From NCBI RefSeq assembly GCF_027172205.1, contig NC_070606.1, positions 95,862,534 through 95,926,533 on the forward strand: a DNA stretch of 64,000 bases, written 5' to 3'. The stretch is from Podarcis raffonei. Lineage: Eukaryota; Chordata; Lepidosauria; Squamata; Lacertidae. The notes beneath the pieces are model-generated. The model searched no databases. It was not told the origin of the DNA and saw nothing but the letters and a program-made list of their open reading frames with translations. This document shows positions 55,480 to 64,000 of this stretch, one piece after another; the stretch's first letter is position 1; each line of letters opens with the position of its first letter. The position numbers and the translations under genes are program-made.

Positions 55480-56936
55480 AGTTCTGGCTCCCTATTCCTG
55501 GAGAACAGGCAAAGTCCCAGCAGACTGGAGGAGGGCAAATGTTGTCCCTATTTTCAAAAAGGGGAAAAGAGAGGACCCAAATAATTACTGCCCAGTCAGT
55601 CTGACATCAATACCAGGGAAGATTCTGGAGCAGATCATTAAGCAAACAGTCTGTGAGCACCTAGAAAGGAATGCTGTGATCACCAATAGTCAGCATGGAT
55701 TTCTGAAAAATAAGTCATGTCAGACTAACCTGATCTCATTTTTTGACAGAATTACAAGCCTGGTAGATGAAGGGAACGCAGTGGATGTAGCCTACCTTGA
55801 TTTCAGCAAGGCATTTGACAAGGTGCCCCATGATATTCTTGTAAAGAAGCTGGTAAAATGCGGTCTTGACTATGCTACCACTCAGTGGATTTGTAACTGG
55901 CTGACTGACCGAACCCAAAGGGTGCTCATCAATGGTTCCTCTTCATCCTGGAGAAGAGTGACTAGTGGGGTGCCACAGGGTTCTGTCTTGGGCCCGGTCT
56001 TATTCAACATCTTTATCAACAACTTGGATGATGGACTCAAGGGCATCCTGATCAAATTTGCAGATGACACCAAACTGGGAGGGGTGGCTAACACCCCAGA
56101 GGACAGGATCACACTTCAAAACGACCTTGACAGATTAGAGAACTGGGCCAAAACAAACAAGATGAATTTTAACAGGGAGAAATGTAAAGTATTGCACTTG
56201 GGCAAAAAAAATGAGAGGCACAAATACAAGATGGGTGACACCTGGCTTGAGAGCACTACATGTGAAAAGGATCTAGGAGTCTTGGTTGACCACAAACTTG
56301 ACATGAGCCAACAGTGTGACGTGGCAGCTAAAAAAGCCAATGCAATTCTGGGCTGCATCAATAGGAGTATAGCATCTAGATCAAGGGAAGTAATAGTGCC
56401 ACTGTATTCTGCTCTGGTCAGACCTCACCTGGAGTACTGTGTCCACTTCTGGGCACCACAGTTCAAGAAGGACACTGACAAACTGGAACGTGTCCAGAGG
56501 AGGGCAACCAAAATGGTCAAAGGCCTGGAAATGATGCCTTATGAGGAACGGCTAAGGGAGCTGGGCATGTTTAGCCTGGAGAAGAGGAGGTTAAGGGGTG
56601 ATATGATAGCCATGTTCAAATATATAAAAGGATGTCACATAGAGGAGGGAGAAAGGTTGTTTTCTGCTGCTCCAGAGAAGCGGACACAGAGCAATGGATC
56701 CAAACTGCAGGAAAGAAGATTCCACCTAAACATTAGGAAGAACTTCCTGACAGTAAGAGCTGTTCGACAGTGGAATTTGCTGCCAAGGAGTGTGGTGGAG
56801 TCTCCTTCTTTGGAGGTCTTTCAGCAGAGGCTTGACAACCATATGTCAGGAGTGCTCTGATGGTGTTTCCTGCTTGGCAGGGGGTTGGATCCGATGGCCC
56901 TTGTGGTCTCTTCCAACTCTATGATTCTATGATTCT
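55480..56936 (+). mobile_element. CR1 LINE, RT to 3' end, open frame, young
   Basis: Open from about 55505 ([16 protein letters not shown]) through [43 protein letters not shown] and [14 protein letters not shown] to the stop at 56860. 5'-truncated, so incapable of moving alone, but no stop or frameshift in the RT. Ends with the CR1 3' UTR and ATGATTCT repeats. Lies in intron 6 of CYP2 locus 2. Confidence 0.96.
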
Positions 56937-58052
56937 CCTGAGAGAGCAGCTGCCTCTTCCCTTCCTTCCTGAGGAGAAGAGTTAGTGGCTGACAAAGACC
57001 AAGCACTGAGGCGACCACAGAAGGGAAAGGAAGGGCAGCTCTGTGTTCCTCCTATCCTTAGCAGCTATCCCTTGAGGCAAGGACAAAATGGGGCCTTCCC
57101 CTCTTGGCAAAGCTGCCTATCCTCCCATTTCTGAGAGCGAAGCAGATGCTGCCCAAGAGCTGAAGCATATCTAGGAAGCAGACTAACCCTGAAATGAATT
57201 CAAGTCATTGACACCCCCTTCCCAAGTTTCTGAAGGGGTTCTTTTTATAGGGGTTTTGTGTATCATCAGCCTGTCAGCAAGACTGGGCAGAATCCCCTTT
57301 CCCTGAAGACAGGCCTCTCTTCTGGAGTCTGCTGGGATATAGAGGGGCCTAGAGGTTAAATGCCAAACAAAATCCCAAAATAAAAGCATTTTTATGCATT
57401 TTTTCCCACATAGAACTAGGAAATGGCACACTCTATACTTGTCTGTGAGGTAATCCTAGTGTTACTAGAAAATCTGGAATCAAACAACGTTCCCAGTTTT
57501 CTGGGAATGATCTCTTGATTACTGTGGAAATAGGTCACTGTTTGTTCTAAGCACTGGAGAACAAATGTTAGTCAAAACTAGAAGAAACAAGTCAGCAGAT
57601 CTTGGTGACTGAGCAGAAGTAAACAACACCTAAGTTTGGAGTATTATGCCTAGCAGCATTTTACCTTTATAAGAAATAGTAAAACGTTTTGTTTGGAATC
57701 AGAAGTCCAGCAATCTTAAAACAAAACAATACAGTCACCACAAGGACAAGAAAACACATTCACAACAGAGAAACAGGTTTTGGGTGAGTTGCCGATTTCC
57801 ATCATACTAACTACTAACTACTTTTATAAAAAAGGTTCAGAAAAAGGCAACACACAATGATTATGGGGCTGGAGTAACACCCCATGAGGAAGGTTTGTAC
57901 CATTTGGGTGCAACTGTGAACAAATATCTGTCATCCACCCATTATGAAACCTTGGAAGAATTACAATCAGCTACTAAAAAGCAAATAAATCTAAGTTCTT
58001 CTTTACAGGGATCCAGGGAGATGCTTGCTTCCAGTGCAAAGTTCTCCCTCAC
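56937..58052. other. CYP2 locus 2 intron 6 continued, no element assigned
   Basis: No coding similarity or terminal repeats recognised. AT-rich. Confidence 0.35.
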
Positions 58053-58194
58053 CTTGAACATCTGGATAAGACACCATGAGGAGCAGTGCCCATTGCAGAG
58101 TAGCAGCAGTCATCTCTGTCCCTGCGATAAAGAGGTCAAGAACACACTCTGCTAGGTTGTCTTCATCAAAGGTAGGGTTGGGGTCATCCTTGCT
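58053..58194 (-). pseudogene. CYP2 locus 2, exon 6
   Basis: 142 nt, open in frame. Encodes SKDDPNPTFDEDNLAECVLD and then LFIAGTEMTAATLQWALLL. Acceptor CAACAG, donor GTGAGG. The Glu-Thr acid-alcohol pair of CYP2 enzymes is Glu-Met here. Confidence 0.9.
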
Positions 58195-58327
58195 CTGTTG
58201 ATGATAATGGAAAAGGTGAAATGTTGGAATTAATTGCAGGCTACACAAAATCTCTCTGACCTTGGGGCGGGGGAGCTTCCTAGCGCAACACCTAGTACTT
58301 TGTTTTACAGGTGAATTTGCAGGAAGA

Positions 58328-58575
58328 GAGCCAGTGTGGTGTAGTTGTTAAGAGCGGTAGTCTTGTAATCTGGGAACCGGGTTTGCGTCTCCACTCCTCC
58401 ACATGCAGCTGCTGGGTGACCTTGGGCCAGTCACACTTCTTTGACGTCTCACACCCCACTCACCTCACAGAGTGTTTGTTCTGGGGGAGGAGGGGAAAGG
58501 AGAATGTTGGCCGCTTTGAGACTCCTGAAGGGGAGTGAAAGGCGGGATATCAAATCCAAACTCTTCTTCTTCTTC
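58328..58575 (+). mobile_element. CORE-SINE (MIR-like), full length
   Basis: GAGCCAGTGTGGTGTAGTTG head, CTGCTGGGTGACCTTGGGCC core, CCGCTTTGAGACTCCTGAAG tail and TTC repeats. Lies in intron 5 of CYP2 locus 2. Confidence 0.93.
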
Positions 58576-59149
58576 ACACAGTCATGGACTGGAGTAGTCA
58601 TCTAAAATGCCCGTTGCTCACCACCCCAATCTCCAAGTGGTGCAAGATTCCAAGAGCTCCAGGCACTTACCCAGGGTTCGTGTTTCCTTTGGAACGAGGC
58701 ACAACAGAGACTGTGGTGTCTTTATGATATATGTTTTACTTACACATATATACAGCCTGAGCCTACAATGGAGGAATTCACAGCACCAGCCCCCCAATAT
58801 GGCCTTGTTTCCCCCATAGCCACAGCCTTGGATTCAAATCAAACATTGTTGTTTCTCTCGCTTCCCAGCTTGCTGCTTCTAGCATTCAAGCTCATCACTT
58901 CACTTTCCGCTCCCAATCCTGCCTTTGTCTTCCTAACAACTTGTGAGTTGGAGGAGGGCCCCCCACCCATTTCCCATCTTGCACAGACCCACTTCCTATG
59001 TTACCTTAACCACCCATTTTCTCAACAGGAAACTAGTCTGGCTATTCCAAAAATTATAAGCAGGGCCGAGGCATTAGAAGGGTATCGGCATTCAGTCTAC
59101 TCCCCCTCAAACTCATAACATGGCATTGTAAAGGGTATAGGAAAGGATC

Positions 59150-61545
59150 CTCACTTGTTGGATCATCACCTTGTCGTGGTCAGTGGGCTTGCGCAATCCT
59201 ATGACCCCTGTGAGTGAAGCCGTCGGGAGTCTCGTACTCCCAGCAGGGTCACCCAAGGCGGTAAGTTCAAAGGGGAGGAGCTAGACAAAAAATGATCCAA
59301 GAAGTCCTCAGTGGCAGAACAGGCGGATGATAACAAGCAGTATGTCACAATGGCTGTGAAGGCGGATGAAGGCTGCAGCAGATAAGAATTTACCTCTAGT
59401 CGTGACTACTCATGCCATTGGAACAGAGCCTTACTGCGAAGAATGTGTGTTGGTCAGCGTGCACTGATCTATACACATAAAACAAATTCATGCACAGGTG
59501 TCTTCCCAAAAACCCATCCCAAACCCAAACCCAAAAAAGTCCCACAGCCAGCAAATGGTAACAGTGGCAGGAAGCCCCTAATCATGAACATGGGCGGTGG
59601 ATACAGATTACTTTGTTCTGACACAGGAAATGATACAGTTGCTGAGCAGCTCAGCAACTGTATCCATGACTAAGCAGCCCTACTTAGGATCCACTGTGTT
59701 CACCCTGAAAAGGGGGAGGGGCTAGAAAAAGTGCCCTAAACATAGTCTGCCTCCCTTTTTCCATGACTGGGTTACCACGCCCAATGGGGTCACCACCCAG
59801 CGGTCGTAAAAGACAATTGAACTTTGGAACATGGAATATACAGACTTTGTTGGATAGTACAGATAAGGAGCATCCCAAACGCAGAAGTGCCATCATTGCA
59901 AGAGAGATGTGACGTTTTAACATCGATATTGCAGCGCTTCAAGAAACTCAAAGAGAAGGTGAGGGACAACTGAAGGAAGAAAAAGGAGGCTGCACATTCT
60001 TCTGGAAACGTCTACCTGAACAAGAACGTTGAATACATGGAGTAGGCTTTGCTATCAAGAAGGATTTTGTGAAGCTCTTATCTTAATACCTACTGGTATT
60101 AATGAGTGACTTTCAACCCTTTGAATAAAACTTGCCCAAAACCAACAGGCTACTATTCTAAGTGCTTATGCACCAACACTGGATGCCGATGAAGACATTA
60201 TCAGAGATTCCTAAGGAGGGTGATTTTAATGCTAGAGTTGGGCAAGATTTCGATCTGTGGCCTGAGACTACTGGTAAAGAAGGAATTGGTAACAGCAACC
60301 AGAACGGAATCTTACTTTTAATGATATGTGCAGTACACAACCCTGTTATTACCAACACACCCTTTCAACAGATAAATAACTTTAAAACTTCCTGGAGGCA
60401 TCCTCCGTCAAACCACAGGCACCTCTTAGACTATGTAATTCTCTGAGCTGAAGATCACCATAATGTGCTCCTTACTAGAGGTATGACAAGTGCCAGTATC
60501 TGCTGGACAGAGCACTGGTTAATACTTTTCATGATGGCTATCAATCTTATACCTCAACGCAGGCTTCAAGGAAGGAAATGAAGGCACGAAATGAACACTC
60601 AAGCCCTTCAAGAGCCTATCAGGTGGGACTGCTTCCAAACGATTCTTAAGGACCACCTGCTTTTGGAATTCCCTGATAACATTGAGGAACACTGGACCAA
60701 GCTATAACATCCATTATTGAACCCTGTAAACAAACTATTAGATACCAAACCAAGAAACACCAGGACTGGTTTGATGAAAATGACAGCGAAATTGAACACA
60801 TTATTAACAAACAAACAAACAAAAAAGGAAGGCCTTTCAGATATGGCAAAGAGATAAAAACTGTGCTACTAAGAAAAAGACCTATGCCAATGCTAAGGCT
60901 GAGGTTCAAAGAAGAGCCAGAGAACTAAAAAACACATGGTAGATTACAAAAGCTCAAGAGATCCAGCACTTAGCTGACACTCATGATGCACAGAGTTTCT
61001 TTAAAGCCACAAAGACCATCTATGGGCCAATTAATCATGGCATATGCCCCCTACGCTCAGCAGACGGTACCACACTTCTAATAGATAAAGAAGCTATTGC
61101 ACTGCGCTGAAAAGAATATTACCAACTTCTCCTTAACCGCAACTCCCCTGTAGCTGCTGGGATCCTCCCACAAAATCCGCAAAAACAAGTTAGAGATGAG
61201 CTTGCAGTATCTCCAAATCAGGGAGAGTTGTGTACAGCTATTAGTCACATGAAAAATAACAAAGCCAGCAGACCTGATGGGATACCTGCCAAAGTCTTCA
61301 AAGTGTGTGGGATTGAACTTGTACAACAACTTCACAAGCTAATTGAAAAAATCCGGGAGAGAGAGGAGATCCCAGCAGATTTTAGGGCTGCCAAAATTAT
61401 CAATCTCAAGGCTTTTCTTTATTAGCTGTAGCCAGCCAAATTATTGCAAGGATCTTAACAAACTGTCTCTTAACAATATCCCAGGCAACTCTTCCTGAAT
61501 CCCAAAATGGTTTTCGGCCTTCTAGGAGGACAGTGGGCATGATTT
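59150..61545 (+). mobile_element. Ingi-like LINE, 5' region, endonuclease and start of RT
   Basis: A GC-rich leader (GATCATCACCTTGTCGTGGT) precedes FGTWNIQTLLDSTDKEHPKR and IAALQETQREGEGQ (APE-type endonuclease), [20 protein letters not shown], then KNNKASRPDGIPAKVFKVCG (RT). Stops and frame breaks occur (for example after SAIIAREM). The RT is cut off where an L1 3' end begins, about 61545. The 43.7-kb copy supplies the complementary 3' half of the family. Confidence 0.85.
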
Positions 61546-62263
61546 TATTATTATTATTATTTAAATTTTTATTGGAAATTTTATTTACAACCTAACATAA
61601 CCCCCCCCCCCACAGAAATCCACCCTCAATAAACGTGAACATAACATACAATGAGCATAACATACAACAATACAAACAACCAAATAAAAGACTTCCTGTA
61701 TCCTGTATCTGGCCTCCTTATTTACTTCTTTTAAACTGTTTCCTTTATGAATAATTATTAAGATTTTTCTAGTTATAACTTAAATATCCACAAAGTCTCC
61801 TGCAGACATTAATCTTTTTTTAAAAAATAATCTTTATTGCATTTTAACAACAAAAACAAAAAAGACATATCAAAAAACAAACAAACCACCAACACAATAC
61901 AAAAAAAGAAAAAAAAAAGAAAAAAACAAGAAAAAAGCATTTCAAAACACACTCTTTCTTTCTTTCACTTATTTCCTCGAATTCCTCTCACCTCCCTCCT
62001 TGTATTCCACTTCTATTTAGCTGATTTCAACAAATTATTTCCCTCTTTCTTTCTCTTAAATCTCAATTATACATAACATAATTTTCTTAACCTTATTTTA
62101 AGCTTAAAATTAAAACTTATAAGTACTTAACTTAATGACATTTCTACTAAATCCATAAAGTGTCAATCCTCCGTTTCTCTATCCCTCAAAATAAATTTTT
62201 TGTTAGTTTCATATATACCTTTAATTTAATATATACTTTAATAAGTCTGTTCCCTATATTCCT

Positions 62264-62998
62264 TCAATCTGGAAATCTAATGTCCGAGGCCCTTAAGTCC
62301 CCTCCAGGCCCCTTCTGCAGATTTTCTTCATAATCCTTAATGTCAAATAACAGATCCCAGAAGAATTCCATCCTGATGTTACGATCGTGTCCTCTGAGCA
62401 CTCCAGCCAAATTTCCATGGCCAAAACTGAAGTCATATTTCAAATTATCTCCAAATTCAAGAGCCCCCAGACCTTCCACTCCCTCCAAATGCCAACAGCC
62501 TGTAAGTCCCTGTGTAATAAAGTCTTGCCAACTTTCCATCTTCACTCCAGGCCAGAATCCGGTTTTCAAAATCCGACTTTCCTCAGATTCAGTCTTGAAC
62601 ATCCTCAATTTGTAGTCCTCAGTTTGGGTTGTGGGTTTGAACTCAGTTTCAATTGTGGGTTTGAGCTCAGTTTGTTTCTGTGGGACTAAAATTCCCACTT
62701 GTGTTGTTTTAGGTTCTGTAGCAACAGCTACTGCCAAAGTAGGTTCCTGTGACAAGTTAACATTAGTGCTCATTTCTTGTCTGTACTCAGGAATTTCCTG
62801 TTCGCATTTGTCTGTTTTTAAATTCCTGTCATTAAACTTCTTATGTAGTTCTTCCAGTGTATTATTTATCTTAAACAATAAGTTCACAATTTCTTCAGTG
62901 AGCAACATTTTCGGTATTTCAAGGTCAATCTCTCGTTTCTCAGGAAACTTATCTTTCCAGCTGCTCACACTCCTGCAATAGTATCCTAGATTTCCCAC
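62264..62998 (-). CDS. ORF of the HAL1-like element, function unknown
   Basis: 244 residues, MGNLGYYCRSV to GGDLRASDIRFPD, no stop. An early segment (ILFKINNTLEELHKKFN-like) could form a coiled coil. The middle is Thr/Glu-rich with repeats of the type KPT-ETE. The C-terminal quarter has WQDFITQGLTG and ends LRASDIRFPD, which is shared with copy 1 (LRASDIRLPG). I do not recognise the fold. It might act as an RNA-binding chaperone like L1 ORF1p, which is inference from position only. Confidence 0.7.
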   Translation of the reverse strand: MGNLGYYCRSVSSWKDKFPEKREIDLEIPKMLLTEEIVNLLFKINNTLEELHKKFNDRNLKTDKCEQEIPEYRQEMSTNVNLSQEPTLAVAVATEPKTTQVGILVPQKQTELKPTIETEFKPTTQTEDYKLRMFKTESEESRILKTGFWPGVKMESWQDFITQGLTGCWHLEGVEGLGALEFGDNLKYDFSFGHGNLAGVLRGHDRNIRMEFFWDLLFDIKDYEENLQKGPGGDLRASDIRFPD

Positions 62999-63285
62999 TA
63001 GAGGGACACAGTTTCCATTTGTATCACTTAAAGTTACTTTTCTCCATCTTGAAAAACAGAAGGGGACGGAAGAAACTTTGTATTTTTACTAACTGTCAAG
63101 TCTATTCTGTCAAAAAGTCTTTTAAAATAATTCTCCAAATGTCAAAGGCAGCCTGTTCCCAGGCTCAGAGCTGAGGTCTTTTAATTTCATATAGCTTATT
63201 AAATTCAAAGTTTCCCCCCTACTTCTTCAAAAGGGGGGGGGTTTGCCTTTTAAACGATGAACATTAAAACTTTTAACAAAACCTT

Positions 63286-63468
63286 TCAGGATTTTAGTTT
63301 GTAGGGTCTTTGTTTCGGTCTATCTACAAAAGCGGAAGGCGGACTTCCTATTTGAGCCTCCCTGTGTAGTTGCCAAATTAATTCTTTCCTTTTTAATGTC
63401 CTCCAATTAAAATTAAAGTCCTTTTTAACCCTTTTTCTTTTAAAATCTTCCGTTTTGTTCTTACTCAT
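63286..63468 (-). CDS. Short basic upstream ORF in the HAL1-like element
   Basis: 60 residues, MSKNKTEDFKRKRVKKDF and on, ending YKLKS. Lys/Arg-rich, with an ATG at 63468 in the 5' leader of the element and ahead of the main ORF. Could be a chance frame. Only one copy of this region is in the window, so conservation is not testable here. Confidence 0.35.
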   Translation of the reverse strand: MSKNKTEDFKRKRVKKDFNFNWRTLKRKELIWQLHREAQIGSPPSAFVDRPKQRPYKLKS

Positions 63469-64000
63469 GGGTAGTTGCTTTTAGGATCGAATTGTCCATA
63501 GGAAAAAGTCAGCGCTCTCCGGCAACGGCTGTGCGGCTTCACTCCGTGAAAGAAGCAGTCTGTTCGCAGCACCGCGCCACTCACCCTCTCTCGCTCTGGA
63601 GACCCGAAAAATCTAGGTCTCCCCGTGAGTAGGGGGGCACTAAAGGTGCCTGCCGAACCCCAAGTTCACAGGCTTCACCCGCCTGTGATTTCTGGAGGGT
63701 CCCCGCTTTCGCCGCAGCGCGGGACCCGATCTCATGGAGCTAGTTCCTCTGGAGATCAGAGGAGCTCCGCCATTTGCCGATGGCGCCAACCCGGAAGTCC
63801 TGCAGACATTAATCGAAACAAGTCCAGGTATGTATTTTAGGGCACTGTTTTGTGAAGTATTCTCTGCATTTTCCCCATGCTTTTTGAAACTCTTGTCTAG
63901 TGTGGTCTCTAATTGCCTCTGTTAATCTAGCCAGTTCAATATACACTAACAGTTTCTCTTGCCATTCCTTTTTTGTTGGCAGTTTCTTTTTTCCAGTTTT

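Larger units (their letters stand above)
52007..58194 (-). pseudogene. Second CYP2 locus, exons 6-8 visible, likely pseudogene
   Basis: A head-to-tail paralogue of the intact CYP2 gene. Exons found: 58053-58194 (exon 6, 142 nt), 52732-52919 (exon 7, 188 nt) and 52007-52147 (exon 8, 141 nt). Splice sites are consensus throughout. Three lesions are visible. Exon 8 lacks one G at the TGG-GAA junction, shifting the frame after DPTRW. The ExxR motif reads E-I-L-C, so the invariant Arg is gone. The I helix reads AGTEMT, with Met replacing the catalytic Thr. Exon 7 protein identity to locus 1 is only about 54% by eye, so the two genes split long ago. Exons 1-5 should be right of the window; exon 9 was not found, and a Gypsy fragment occupies its expected neighbourhood. 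An assembly error could explain the single-base loss but not all three changes. Confidence 0.87.
61815..63797 (-). mobile_element. ORF1-only L1-like element (HAL1-like), copy 2, full length
   Basis: 1983 bp between 17-bp target duplications TCCTGCAGACATTAATC (61798-61814 and 63798-63814). The A-tail lies at left (TTTTTTT). A 3' UTR follows that matches copy 1 (ATAATTTGTTGAAATCA, GTGGAATACAAGG). The 5' end at right has CTTCCGGGTTGGCGCCATC and AAATGGCGG, resembling ETS and YY1 sites. No RT or endonuclease. Because both target copies flank it, the element is complete as inserted, so the ORF1-only structure belongs to the family and is not a truncation. Confidence 0.88.
61546..64000 (-). mobile_element. 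L1 LINE 3' end, antisense, host of the ORF1-only element
   Basis: At the right edge the minus strand reads PTKKEWQEKLLVYIELARLT, then IRDHTRQEFQKAW and KCREYFTK, the ORF2 C-terminus (compare [20 protein letters not shown] in the 15.8-kb L1). The 3' UTR continues at 61546-61797 on the far side of the insertion. Continues beyond the window. Confidence 0.85.

Noticed and set aside
41125-56860. CR1 frames as host reverse-transcriptase genes
   Set aside because: Each ends in the CR1 3' UTR with ATTCTATG repeats and is 5'-truncated.
1-64000. CRISPR arrays, operons or prophage
   Set aside because: Exon-intron structure and vertebrate repeats throughout; no regularly spaced repeats of array type.

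Overview
This window looks like vertebrate chromosomal DNA from a squamate reptile, most likely a lizard. The species cannot be fixed from sequence alone. The evidence is the mixture of interspersed repeats: young CR1 LINEs ending in ATTCTATG repeats, 5'-truncated Bov-B (RTE) LINEs with GTT tails, L2 and L1 LINEs, a Penelope fragment with a GIY-YIG nuclease, tRNA-derived SINEs, Tc1/mariner and hAT miniature elements, and Ty3/Gypsy remnants. I found no bacterial features, CRISPR arrays, rRNA genes or free-standing tRNA genes.

Host genes. Two cytochrome P450 family 2 (CYP2) loci lie head to tail on the minus strand. Locus 1 (about 1.4-20.4 kb) is an apparently intact gene. Exons 1 to 8 all have consensus splice sites, compatible phases and near-canonical CYP2 sizes (168, 157, 150, 161, 177, 142, 188 and 142 nt), and a TATA box lies about 115 bp upstream of the ATG. 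The last exon, with the heme-cysteine loop, is beyond the left edge. Locus 2 (about 52.0-58.2 kb) shows only exons 8, 7 and 6. It carries a 1-nt deletion in exon 8, has lost the Arg of the ExxR motif, and has Met in place of the I-helix catalytic Thr. I call it a pseudogene. Its exons 1-5 would lie to the right, off the window.

Layout. 0-1 kb: 3' end of a Ty3/Gypsy chromovirus. 1.4-20.4 kb: CYP2 locus 1, with introns full of CR1, L2, Bov-B, L1 and miniature elements; intron 1 alone is 9 kb and holds an L2 split by a solo LTR and a Bov-B. 20.5-25 kb: repeat-derived spacer with LTR-like pieces. 27.3-29.0 and 47.8-49.1 kb: two copies of one spacer block; the second lacks a miniature transposon present in the first. 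29.5-36 kb: LTR/DIRS-like terminal piece, L2 copies, SINEs and an Ingi-like LINE. 37.1-42.4 kb: LTR-like piece, CR1 ORF1 and endonuclease, Penelope fragment, an ORF1-only L1-like element, CR1 RT. 43-47 kb: L2, Ingi-like LINE, CR1. 49.1-51.9 kb: broken Ty3/Gypsy pol inside or next to CYP2 locus 2. 55.5-56.9 kb: young CR1. 59-64 kb: an Ingi-like LINE interrupted by an L1, itself interrupted by a 2-kb ORF1-only element with a 17-bp target duplication.

The most interesting non-host item is that ORF1-only (HAL1-like) L1 hitchhiker, present twice (39.6-41.1 kb plus strand; 61.8-63.8 kb minus strand). It shares the 3' untranslated region of an autonomous L1 at 15.8-18.7 kb. Its protein is not one I recognise.
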